The notes: generated from the letters alone by a model not told the origin. DNA of 7,528 nt from JOPF136 sp035541255 (GCA_035541255.1 DATKNR010000170.1:1-7528), one strand, 5' to 3'. Positions 1 through 6,370 are shown, counted from the stretch's first letter. Made by a program: numbers and translations.

Positions 1-109
1 TGCCGCCATTGCCCGGAGCGCACCAGATGCGCTCCACTCCGCTGCCGCTCCGCAGGCGCCACGCGAGCGCGTGCTCTCGCCCTCCGCTTCCGATCACCAG
101 AATTTTCAT
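1..109 (-). CDS. purD: Phosphoribosylamine--glycine ligase (GAR synthetase), 5' end only
   Basis: The minus strand from ATG at 109-107 reads MKILVIGSGGREHALAWRLR and continues to a CAPGNGG segment at the window edge. This is the hallmark N-terminus of PurD: a beta strand, the GSGGREHALAW loop and then the APGNxG motif. PurD joins glycine to 5-phosphoribosylamine using ATP, the second step of de novo purine synthesis, in the cytoplasm. Only 36 codons are present out of roughly 420-430 usual for the family, so the ATP-grasp domain lies outside the window. There is no Shine-Dalgarno sequence before the ATG. A promoter-like pair at 120-149 would start the transcript only about 4 bases upstream. 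The gene is divergent from the large membrane protein at 210. Identification rests on a short but very characteristic motif, so I am confident of it. Confidence 0.93.
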   Translation of the reverse strand, partial: MKILVIGSGGREHALAWRLRSGSGVERIWCAPGNGG

Positions 110-119
110 GTGGGCTGCA

Positions 120-149
120 ACGATAGCGGCGGCGCCGTTTCGGTGTCAA
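120..149 (-). promoter_or_regulatory. Putative sigma70 promoter of purD
   Basis: On the minus strand a perfect TTGACA (149-144) is followed after 18 bases by TATCGT (125-120), which matches four of six -10 bases. The predicted start would fall near 113, about four bases before the purD ATG at 109. The purD mRNA would then be leaderless or nearly so, which agrees with the absence of a ribosome binding site. This is inferred from consensus matching only. Confidence 0.5.
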
Positions 150-171
150 CCGCGAGCGTAGGCGGCATCGT

Positions 172-200
172 TTGACTTCCCCTCGACCCGCTCATACGAT
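172..200 (+). promoter_or_regulatory. Putative sigma70 promoter of the fused membrane/spermidine-synthase-like gene
   Basis: TTGACT (172-177, five of six) and TACGAT (195-200, four of six) are separated by exactly 17 bases. Transcription would begin near 207, two or three bases before the ATG at 210. No purine-rich ribosome binding site lies in the C-rich sequence before that ATG, so a leaderless transcript is a consistent reading. The -35 box lies 22 bp from the -35 box of the divergent purD promoter. Confidence 0.5.
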
Positions 201-209
201 TCGGCCCCA

Positions 210-3200
210 ATGCCTCTTGTTCCCATTTCTCGCCTTCGATTCACGGTGCTGCTCGTTTGCTTTTTCCTCTCCGGTGCGGCGGGACTCATTTATCAACTGG
301 CCTGGGGAAAGGCGCTTGGCCTTATCTTCGGCAACACGGTCTACGCCATTTCCACAGTTATCGCGGTTTTCATGGGCGGATTGGCCTTCGGCAGCGCCTG
401 GTGGGGGCGCAGGAGCGGAAAGCAGTCCAACCCCGTCCGCACATACGGCTGGATGGAACTGGGCGTGGGGGTGACGGGCGCGATCTCGCTCGCCGGTCTG
501 GCTGCGGTGCGGAAACTGTACGTTGCATCCTACCCGCTGGCCGGCGGATCGGCATCCGCGCTGCTGCTCTTGCGTTTTTTTGGCGCGGCCATCGTCTTGT
601 TTCTCCCCACCTTTCTGATGGGAGGCACGCTCCCGGTCCTGGTCCAGGGCCTCACCCGCCAGTCCGACGAGCTCGGACGCCGCTTGAGCCGGCTATATTG
701 GATCAATACGGCTGGCGCCGTTGCGGGAACCCTGATCGGCGGATTCTGCCTGCTCGCGACGGTTGGTCTGCGCGCCACAGTCGAGACCGCTGTAGCCGTC
801 AATGCGATTGCGGGACTGATTGCCGTCATCCTCGCGTCCGAATTCATCGGCTCGGTCCCCGAGCCCGTTTCTCCGAAGCCCTTGCCCGTGGCTGCTGCGC
901 CTTCCCCGCTGCTCCTCCTGATCTTCGGCGCCGTCGGCGCCACGGCCATTGCGTACGAAGTCGCATGGACGCGCCTGCTGGTCACCTTTTTCGGAAGCTC
1001 GACCTACGCGTTCACGCTCATGTTGGCCACGTTTCTGGCCGGAATCGTCCTGGGAAGCCTGCTCTTCGAGTGGTGGGTGGCTCGCGGCGGTTCGCCGGGC
1101 ATCGGAGGATTTGCGTTCACACAGATGCTGACCGCCGTTGCTGCCCTGGGTTTCCTGGTCGTGTATGAACAGCTGCCGGCGGTAGTCGTGCACGTCCTCA
1201 ACTGGCACTACCACTGGCTGCCTGCGTGGCTCGTGGGCCCGCTCGGCTTGCGCCAGAACAGCTTTGCCGCGCTGGCGCTCGCCCAATTCGCCACCAGCGC
1301 CGCTGCCATGCTTCCCGCCGCCACCGTCTTCGGCTTCAATTTCCCCCTCGCCACCGTGGTGATTGCCCGGCGGCAGGGCGAGGACGCAACAGCAGGCGCT
1401 TCCGTAGGCAAGGCCTATGCCGCGAATACGGTCGGCGCGATCGCCGGAGCGCTGCTCAGCGGATTCTTTCTGATTCCCTGGATGGGGGCCTATCGATTGG
1501 TGGGGTTAGCCGCACTGCTCAACATTGGACTCGCCTGTCTCTTGTTGTTGCGTCTACCGAACCGCAGAATCCTGCCGGGAGCGGCTGCCATCGCCGTGGT
1601 TTGCGGAATTGTTTTCGCCATGGTTTCCGGCCGGTTCCACAATCCGGCCATCGCCACGTTTGCCCCTTTTCTTTACTACGACCCCGCCAAAACGCGTATG
1701 ACCATTGCCGAATGGGCGGAAAGCTTCGACATCCCATTTGCGAAGGACGGCCTCAACGCTGCCGTTTCCGTAGCTGCGGCGGAGGACTATCTGTCGCTGC
1801 GCACCAACGGCAAAGTCGATGCCTCGAACCGCGACACACAGACACAGCTTTTCAGCGGGCACCTGGGCGCCATCTTCCACCCCGCCCCCCGCCGCGTTCT
1901 CGTGGTCGGATTTGGCAGCGGCATGACCGTGGCCGCGCTGGCACGCTACCCGGAAGTCGAGCGCATCGATTGCGTCGAAATCGAGCCGGGGATCATCGAA
2001 GCCGCGCCGCTCCTGGAAAAGCTGAACCGCGGAGTCCTTCGCGATCCGCGCGTCCACGTCGTGCTGGACGACGCCCGCAATTATCTGCTCACCACGCGCC
2101 AGTTCTACGACCTGATCGTCTCCGAACCCTCCAACCCCTGGATTGCCGGGATCGCCGCTCTCTTTACCGATGAGTACTACGAGGCGGCGCGTAGCCGCCT
2201 TCGTCCCGGCGGCCTTCTCGTCCAATGGATTCAGGGGTACTCCATCTTTCCCGAAGATCTGCGCATGGTCCTGGCCACCGTGGCCGCGCACTTTGAAAGT
2301 GTGTCTGTGTGGCGCGGCGAGGAGCCCGATTTCCTGCTCCTTGCCCGCATGGACCGTTCTCCCCTCACTCTCGATCGTTTGCGTGGATTCCTCCAAAAGC
2401 CAGGATTTAAGGGCGATTTTGATGAATTGAACGTCTCCGTGGCGGAGGGCGTTCTTGCTTACCACCGCCTTGACGATGCAGACCTGCGCCGCCTGGTGGC
2501 CGGCGAGCGCCACAACACGGACGACAATACGCTGCTCGAATTCCACGCGCCGCGCGCGCTCCTGCGTCACGGACTCTACGAGAACAATGTCGAGATGCTC
2601 TGGCAGGCCCGCACGTCACGGCTGCCCCGCGACGTTCGCGTGGATGATGCCCGTGCCGCTCTGCTTGCCGCAGCAGACACGGCCTTGTGGAACGAAGACT
2701 GGAACCGCGCCGCAACGTTTCTCGACGGCGTCACGGATTCGGATGCGCAGGTCGAATTGCTTCGGGGCAGGCTGGACTTTGGACGCGGGGACTTTTCCGC
2801 GGCAAAATCCCGGTATTCCGCCGCGCTCCGCATAGACCCAAAACTCACCGCGGCGGCACAGGGATTGGCGGAAGTCGCGCGGCAGAACGGCGACTTCGAT
2901 TCCGCGTATCTCCTCTACCGCCAGATACTGGCTCGCGATCCACAGAATCTCCCGGCCATGGCAGGCATCGTGAAGCTGCTGGACCGCCGGCAGGAGTGGG
3001 CTCAGGCCGCCGTGATGCTGGCGAAAAAGCTCGACCTGGACGCGGATCCCGATTCCTCCGAATTCGCCCTCCTGGGCGATTTTTTCGTTCACACCGGTCA
3101 TCCCCGGGAAGCCGCCGCCGAGTATGAGGAAGCCATCCGCCGCGATCCCTACTCATTTTTTGGCCATCTGGGGCTGGGGAATATCCGCCGCACACAAGGC

Positions 3201-3395
3201 CGCTGGGAAGAGGCCCGCGCGAATTACGAATTCGCCGAGCGATACGACCCGGAGTCCACTCCTGACCTGTACGTTTCGCTCGTCGACGTATATCGTCATC
3301 TCGGCCGGGAAAGTGACGCGCGGCGCACAATCCGGAAGGCCGTTCGCTTGTTTCCGGGGGACAGCTCAATTTCTGTTCTTGCCGGCTCCATGTGA
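210..3395 (+). CDS. Fused membrane transporter-like / spermidine synthase-like protein with C-terminal TPR repeats
   Basis: This 1061-residue protein has three parts. Residues about 8-472 hold a dozen or more hydrophobic helices; the part begins with the SGAAGLIYQLAW motif usual for this fused family, and a similar AYEVAWTRLL at 248-257 suggests an internal duplication. Residues about 510-780 form a spermidine-synthase-like Rossmann fold: the nucleotide loop VVGFGSGMT (565-573), acidic E590, LDDARNYL (619-626), SEPSNPW (638-644) and NTDDNTLLEFHAPR (769-782). Residues about 845-1050 contain roughly six TPR-like repeats, for example at 947-980 and 981-1014. Standard SpeE has an Asp pair (DxxD) in the segment that is EPSN here, so true aminopropyltransfer is doubtful. 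The N-terminus should be in the inner membrane; the side on which the catalytic and TPR parts lie cannot be told by eye. The start is the ATG that opens a hydrophobic helix; it has no Shine-Dalgarno. The substrate is unknown. Confidence 0.9.
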   Translation: MPLVPISRLRFTVLLVCFFLSGAAGLIYQLAWGKALGLIFGNTVYAISTVIAVFMGGLAFGSAWWGRRSGKQSNPVRTYGWMELGVGVTGAISLAGLAAVRKLYVASYPLAGGSASALLLLRFFGAAIVLFLPTFLMGGTLPVLVQGLTRQSDELGRRLSRLYWINTAGAVAGTLIGGFCLLATVGLRATVETAVAVNAIAGLIAVILASEFIGSVPEPVSPKPLPVAAAPSPLLLLIFGAVGATAIAYEVAWTRLLVTFFGSSTYAFTLMLATFLAGIVLGSLLFEWWVARGGSPGIGGFAFTQMLTAVAALGFLVVYEQLPAVVVHVLNWHYHWLPAWLVGPLGLRQNSFAALALAQFATSAAAMLPAATVFGFNFPLATVVIARRQGEDATAGASVGKAYAANTVGAIAGALLSGFFLIPWMGAYRLVGLAALLNIGLACLLLLRLPNRRILPGAAAIAVVCGIVFAMVSGRFHNPAIATFAPFLYYDPAKTRMTIAEWAESFDIPFAKDGLNAAVSVAAAEDYLSLRTNGKVDASNRDTQTQLFSGHLGAIFHPAPRRVLVVGFGSGMTVAALARYPEVERIDCVEIEPGIIEAAPLLEKLNRGVLRDPRVHVVLDDARNYLLTTRQFYDLIVSEPSNPWIAGIAALFTDEYYEAARSRLRPGGLLVQWIQGYSIFPEDLRMVLATVAAHFESVSVWRGEEPDFLLLARMDRSPLTLDRLRGFLQKPGFKGDFDELNVSVAEGVLAYHRLDDADLRRLVAGERHNTDDNTLLEFHAPRALLRHGLYENNVEMLWQARTSRLPRDVRVDDARAALLAAADTALWNEDWNRAATFLDGVTDSDAQVELLRGRLDFGRGDFSAAKSRYSAALRIDPKLTAAAQGLAEVARQNGDFDSAYLLYRQILARDPQNLPAMAGIVKLLDRRQEWAQAAVMLAKKLDLDADPDSSEFALLGDFFVHTGHPREAAAEYEEAIRRDPYSFFGHLGLGNIRRTQGRWEEARANYEFAERYDPESTPDLYVSLVDVYRHLGRESDARRTIRKAVRLFPGDSSISVLAGSM

Positions 3396-3451
3396 ACCCG
3401 GCAGACTCCGCATCTTGCATCCCGACCGTCGGCCGTGGTGAACTAGCCCGT

Positions 3452-4135
3452 GTGAAAAAACCAGGCTCACACCACCGGCCAACAGTAGTAATATCACTGA
3501 ATAGTAAGTATGTCCGGGATGCGGTGACCGCCGGACTAACCTCGCTTCGTGAAGCTGGGATCGATCCCTCCCCAGCACTGCTCGAGTCCATCGCCACTTA
3601 TATCGAGTTGTTACTCCGCTGGAACCAGAAGCTGAATCTGACAACGATCAGGGATCCGCGCGAGATGGTCAGCAGGAATTTTTCCGAGAGCTTCCTGGCC
3701 ATGCGCTGGCTCCAGGACTCGGGAGGCGTTCTATTGGACATTGGCAGCGGCGCCGGCTTTCCAGGGTTAGCTCTCAAGCTGTTGCTTCCCTCCTGGAAGC
3801 TCATCCTGATTGAGCCAAACACAAAGAAGTGCGCGTTCTTGTCGGAGGCCGCACGGGCGCTTGGACTTTCCGAAGTTCGGGTCGAGAGGGCGCGATGGCA
3901 GGATCTGCAGTGTGGCGTAAGCTGTTTTACTACAATCACTTGCAGGGCATTGGGGGACCACGCCGAGCTCATCCGATGGGCCCGCGAAAGGCTCGCTCCT
4001 GGAGGCCGGCTGATCTTGTGGTTGGGCGCAAGAGATGCGGATGAAATATCCACCTTTGGGGGTTGGAACTGGGAGCGCGTGACCGTGCCTGGTTCGCGGG
4101 AGCGGGTCATTTTAGCAGGGATGCCGCAGCGCTGA
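3452..4135 (+). CDS. rsmG: 16S rRNA (guanine527-N7)-methyltransferase RsmG
   Basis: The product methylates N7 of G527 of 16S rRNA with S-adenosylmethionine, in the cytoplasm. Numbered from the GTG at 3452 (227 residues), it shows the RsmG signature WNQKLNLTTIRDP (57-69), the SAM-binding loop LLDIGSGAGFPG (94-105), acidic E121 after strand 2 (LIEPNTKKCAFL), and CRAL with R165. The start is uncertain. GTG at 3392 overlaps the previous stop as GTGA, which could couple translation. GTG at 3452 is followed by two AAA codons. GTG at 3524 gives 203 residues, closest to the E. coli length of 207, and has a weak GGGA upstream. None has a good ribosome binding site. The usual lysine in the LKG/LKA turn near the C-terminus is leucine here (LGARDADEI, 191-199). 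The gene lies just before parS-parAB, echoing the classical gidB-parAB order, but no mnmG/gidA is seen. Confidence 0.93.
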   Translation: MKKPGSHHRPTVVISLNSKYVRDAVTAGLTSLREAGIDPSPALLESIATYIELLLRWNQKLNLTTIRDPREMVSRNFSESFLAMRWLQDSGGVLLDIGSGAGFPGLALKLLLPSWKLILIEPNTKKCAFLSEAARALGLSEVRVERARWQDLQCGVSCFTTITCRALGDHAELIRWARERLAPGGRLILWLGARDADEISTFGGWNWERVTVPGSRERVILAGMPQR

Positions 4136-4161
4136 GTCTTCGAGTATCTCCCACCCCGGAT

Positions 4162-4177
4162 TGTTCCACGTGGAACA
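4162..4177. promoter_or_regulatory. parS centromere site (ParB-binding palindrome)
   Basis: TGTTCCACGTGGAACA is a perfect 16-bp palindrome. It matches the conserved bacterial parS sequence TGTTTCACGTGAAACA except at the symmetric pair of positions where the TTC/GAA and TCC/GGA forms are both known. It lies between rsmG and parA, the classical place, and no second copy was found in this window. ParB would bind here through its helix-turn-helix, load as a CTP-dependent clamp and spread. The site ends one base before the weak -35 hexamer of the putative parA promoter, so bound ParB could also repress its own operon. Confidence 0.95.
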
Positions 4178-4178
4178 C

Positions 4179-4207
4179 TTGCTGCCTTGCTGCGTGTCTG
4201 TTAAATT
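4179..4207 (+). promoter_or_regulatory. Putative extended -10 promoter of parAB
   Basis: A TG at 4199-4200, one base, then TAAATT (4202-4207) makes an extended -10 element. A weak -35 hexamer, TTGCTG (4179-4184), lies 17 bases upstream. The predicted start near 4214 leaves about 27 bases of leader, enough to include the AGGAGGT at 4231-4237. It begins one base after parS, which suggests autoregulation by ParB. Consensus inspection only; rsmG read-through is an alternative source of parA mRNA. Confidence 0.4.
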
Positions 4208-4230
4208 CCCACCATCGGAGTGCATGATTC

Positions 4231-4237
4231 AGGAGGT
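4231..4237 (+). promoter_or_regulatory. Shine-Dalgarno that fixes the parA start
   Basis: AGGAGGT is a near-perfect ribosome binding site. It lies inside the reading frame that opens at the upstream GTG (4220), so it cannot serve that codon. It sits four bases (after AGGAGG) before TTG at 4241, which therefore becomes the likely start despite the slightly short spacing. Confidence 0.7.
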
Positions 4238-4240
4238 TCT

Positions 4241-5074
4241 TTGGGCCGGGTCATTGCCGTTGCCAATCAGAAGGGCGGAGTCGGGAAGACCACCACGGTT
4301 GTCAACTTGGGAGCTTCGCTCGCCGCGGCCGAACGGCGCACTTTGATTCTTGATTGCGATCCTCAGGCCAATACCACTGGAGCACTCGGATTCCCACGGA
4401 ACCCCGCACGCCGTTCCCTCTATCACGGCCTGATTCTCGATGAAGCTCCTGCGCGGCTCATCCAGAAGACTCAGGTCGAAGGACTGGATCTGATTCCTTC
4501 CGACAAGAATCTTGCCGGCGCCACCATTGAGCTCGTTCCCATGGAGGAACGCGAATTCCGGCTGCGAAAATTTCTGGAGCCGATTCGTGCCGCCTACGAA
4601 TTCATTCTTCTCGATTGCCCGCCATCGCTCGACCTTCTGACCCTGAACTCGTTGGCAGCCTGCGATACAGTCCTCGTTCCCATTCAGTGCGAATACCTGG
4701 CGCTTGAAGGCGTATCGGAGCTCCTCGACACGCTGATGCGGATTCGTCGCACACTGAATCGCGACTTGGGAATCGAGGGCATTCTTCTGACGATGTACGA
4801 TGAGCGCACCACACTTTCCAAGCAGGTGAGCTCCGATCTGCGGAGCTTCTTCGGCCAGCAAGTCTTTAACACCGTGATCCCACGGAATGTTCGCCTAGCG
4901 GAGGCGCCGAGTCACGGCAAACCTATTATTTTCTATGATATACATAGTACTGGAGCGGCGAGCTACACCCAGCTCGCTCGGGAGGTAATCTCGAATGGCG
5001 AGAAACGCACTGGGCAGGGGATTGAGCGCTTTGATTCGGGAGCCGGAGCCGAAGCGCGCTCCCGAGCCTCGTGA
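4241..5074 (+). CDS. parA: Chromosome-partitioning ATPase ParA (Soj)
   Basis: ParA is the ATPase that moves the ParB-parS complex during origin segregation, cycling between nucleoid-bound ATP dimers and free monomers. From TTG 4241 the product is 277 residues and begins with GRVIAVANQKGGVGKTTT, as chromosomal Soj proteins do. The deviant Walker A box is KGGVGKTT (11-18) with signature K11. Walker A' is LDCDPQANTT (37-46). Walker B is FILLDCPPS (121-129) with D125. There is no N-terminal DNA-binding extension, so it is the chromosomal short type rather than a plasmid P1/F type. GTG 4220 would add seven residues encoded across the Shine-Dalgarno and is less likely. The last 26 codons are read in another frame as the start of parB, an unusually long overlap. 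Those residues form a charged tail past the usual end of the fold (about residue 250). Confidence 0.96.
   Translation: MGRVIAVANQKGGVGKTTTVVNLGASLAAAERRTLILDCDPQANTTGALGFPRNPARRSLYHGLILDEAPARLIQKTQVEGLDLIPSDKNLAGATIELVPMEEREFRLRKFLEPIRAAYEFILLDCPPSLDLLTLNSLAACDTVLVPIQCEYLALEGVSELLDTLMRIRRTLNRDLGIEGILLTMYDERTTLSKQVSSDLRSFFGQQVFNTVIPRNVRLAEAPSHGKPIIFYDIHSTGAASYTQLAREVISNGEKRTGQGIERFDSGAGAEARSRAS
4981..4986 (+). promoter_or_regulatory. parB ribosome binding site inside parA
   Basis: GGAGGT lies within the parA coding sequence, eight bases before the parB ATG at 4995. It is strong and well spaced, so parB can initiate independently while parA ribosomes pass over it. It is the main reason for accepting the 80-bp overlap rather than a later parB start. 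Confidence 0.75.
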
Positions 5075-5879
5075 AGCTGCAGTCGCCGCCGGCGGACGCG
5101 AAGTCGATATCGAACTGATCGATCCGAACCCCCACCAGCCTCGAACACGCTTCCGCGAAGAGAGTCTCGAAGAGCTGGCGCAATCCATTCGCACGACCGG
5201 AGTCATCCAGCCCGTCGTGGTGCGGCCTATGGGGACGCGCTTCCAGTTGATCGCTGGCGAGCGCCGCTGGAGAGCTGCGCAACGCGCCGGCCTGCATCGC
5301 ATTCCCGCCATCGTGCGCGAGGTGCCCGATCACCAGGCGCTTGAGATGACCGTGATCGAAAATCTCCAGCGCGAGGACCTGAATCCGGTGGAGCAAGCCC
5401 GCGCCTTCGATACGTTGATCTCCACATTCGGACTGACACAGGAAGAAGCCGCGGCGCGCACGGGCAAAGACCGTGCCACGATTGCCAACGCAATCCGCAT
5501 TCTCAAGCTGGAAGATCAGATTCTCGCTCTCCTCGAGGAGGGACGCCTCTCCGCAGGCCACGGCCGCGCGCTGCTCGCATTCGAGAGCGCAGCCACCCGG
5601 TTGGCGGCTGCAAAACGAGCCTCGGATGGAAGGCTCACCGTGCGAGCCCTTGAGCGGCTGGCCGCGAGGAAACAGCGGCGTTCCCGCTCCGCCGAAATCA
5701 CGCAAATCCCGGATCCCAATACACGCGCTGCCCTGGAGGATTTGGAGCGTGAACTCGGCACTCGCGTAATTCTCCGGCCCCCGGCCGGAAAGCGATCCGG
5801 CCAGCTGATCATCGAATACCACGAGGATCGCCAGCTTTTTGCCCTGTACGAACGGCTGAAGCGGGCCCAGGACTTCTAA
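4995..5879 (+). CDS. parB: Chromosome-partitioning protein ParB (Spo0J), parS-binding CTPase
   Basis: ParB binds parS, hydrolyses CTP, slides as a clamp and stimulates ParA. The 294-residue product opens with LGRGLSALI (6-14), the conserved peptide whose arginine activates the ParA ATPase. DPNPHQPR (43-50) starts the N-terminal domain. The CTP-binding boxes are GERRWRA (88-94) and ENLQREDLNPVEQA (122-135). The helix-turn-helix spans about 147-170 (TQEEAAARTGKDRATIANAI). A basic linker at about 220-232 leads to the C-terminal dimerisation segment ending in GQLIIEYHEDRQLFALYERL. Length and domain order are normal for chromosomal ParB. The start is well fixed by the N-terminal motif and by GGAGGT at 4981. 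It is cotranscribed with parA and overlaps it by 80 bp in the +1 frame. Confidence 0.97.
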   Translation: MARNALGRGLSALIREPEPKRAPEPREAAVAAGGREVDIELIDPNPHQPRTRFREESLEELAQSIRTTGVIQPVVVRPMGTRFQLIAGERRWRAAQRAGLHRIPAIVREVPDHQALEMTVIENLQREDLNPVEQARAFDTLISTFGLTQEEAAARTGKDRATIANAIRILKLEDQILALLEEGRLSAGHGRALLAFESAATRLAAAKRASDGRLTVRALERLAARKQRRSRSAEITQIPDPNTRAALEDLERELGTRVILRPPAGKRSGQLIIEYHEDRQLFALYERLKRAQDF

Positions 5880-5902
5880 AGTAACGCTCCGCGTGTTCCG
5901 CC

Positions 5903-5931
5903 TTGACACGCCACGCTCCCCTCGGTAGAAA
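5903..5931 (+). promoter_or_regulatory. Putative sigma70 promoter of the bactofilin gene
   Basis: A perfect TTGACA (5903-5908) and TAGAAA (5926-5931, four of six) are exactly 17 bases apart in the gap after parB. Transcription would start near 5938, about 19 bases before ATG 5957. The TTG within this -35 box could be mistaken for an upstream start codon of the same frame. The promoter would let the bactofilin be made independently of parAB. Confidence 0.55.
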
Positions 5932-5936
5932 CGAGT

Positions 5937-5951
5937 CTCCAGCCTCTGGGG
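5937..5951 (+). promoter_or_regulatory. Possible hairpin covering the bactofilin ribosome binding site
   Basis: CTCCAG (5937-5942) can pair with CTGGGG (5946-5951), with one G-U pair and a three-base loop. GAG (5933-5935) and CTC (5954-5956) can close an outer stem next to the ATG at 5957. The GGGGG run (5948-5952), the only ribosome-binding-like sequence, lies in the 3' arm and would be partly hidden. A short hairpin like this may be chance. Confidence 0.3.
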
Positions 5952-5956
5952 GTCTC

Positions 5957-6370
5957 ATGAAGCTACTGGACCGAAAAGGATCTGTCCCGTCTGGCGAGTG
6001 GATCGGCTTTCTCGACAAGGGTGTGACGCTTGAGGGCAAGCTGGAACTTGCCGGCACATTCCGCATCGACTGCAACATGAAGGGAAATATCGTCTCCAAC
6101 TCGACGGTGGTAATTGGCGAGAACGCGCGTGTCGAGGGCGAGATTAACGGCAATCACGTGGTCGTGGGAGGCCGCTTTGAAGGCGTGCTCTCCGCAAAAG
6201 GCCGCGTCGAAATCCTCTCCAAGGGCGTGATTCGTGGCGAGGTTCGCTCTCCTTGCCTGGTCATCGAGGCCGGCGGAATTCTCGACGGCCGTTGCCACAT
6301 GACCAACATGGAAGAGGGCAAGCAACCGCTGACGATTCCTATCCGGGCACCGGCCACCACCACGTCTTAG
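5957..6370 (+). CDS. Bactofilin (polymer-forming cytoskeletal protein)
   Basis: Bactofilins self-assemble into nucleotide-independent filaments that serve as scaffolds for cell-wall, polarity or chromosome-segregation machinery. The 137-residue product has a short N-terminal tail (1-17), a right-handed beta-helix core at about 18-115 and a Pro/Thr-rich C-terminal tail. The core shows repeated turns of the form hydrophobic-x-G-x-hydrophobic-x-G, for example VTLEGKLELAGTFRIDCNM (23-41), VVIGENARVEGEI (51-63) and VEILSKGVIRGEV (84-96). The frame also has an upstream TTG at 5903, but that codon is part of a TTGACA promoter box and gives an unrelated extension. ATG 5957 is therefore preferred. The gene begins 77 bases after parB on the same strand. 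Myxococcus bactofilins BacNOP hold the ParABC system at subpolar regions, so a related role is plausible but unproven. Confidence 0.92.
   Translation: MKLLDRKGSVPSGEWIGFLDKGVTLEGKLELAGTFRIDCNMKGNIVSNSTVVIGENARVEGEINGNHVVVGGRFEGVLSAKGRVEILSKGVIRGEVRSPCLVIEAGGILDGRCHMTNMEEGKQPLTIPIRAPATTTS

Noticed and set aside
1554..2570. 338-codon open frame on the minus strand
   Set aside because: It is antisense to the spermidine-synthase-like domain, with low-complexity composition and no recognisable motif.
3415..3444. Possible promoter for rsmG (TTGCAT, 18 bases, TGAACT)
   Set aside because: Only three of six bases match in the -10 box; rsmG may be transcribed from the gene before it.
3450..3472. Inverted repeat GTGTGA / TCACAC around the GTG at 3452
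   Set aside because: The six-pair stem has an 11-base loop and no conserved context, so it is likely chance; it could weakly hide that start codon.
4161..4346. Small plus-strand frame beginning MFHVEH
   Set aside because: Its first codons are simply the parS palindrome read as protein, and the rest overlaps the start of parA. It is a known type of spurious call.
5880..5902. Intrinsic terminator after parB
   Set aside because: No stem followed by a T tract is visible in this gap, so parB transcripts may run into the bactofilin gene.
4926..5909. 327-codon open frame on the minus strand
   Set aside because: It lies antisense to parB and has no family motif. Long shadow frames are common opposite GC-rich genes, and parB is certain.
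5903..5956. 18-residue N-terminal extension of the bactofilin from TTG 5903
   Set aside because: That TTG is the first half of a perfect TTGACA box with a -10 element 17 bases on, and no ribosome binding site precedes it.
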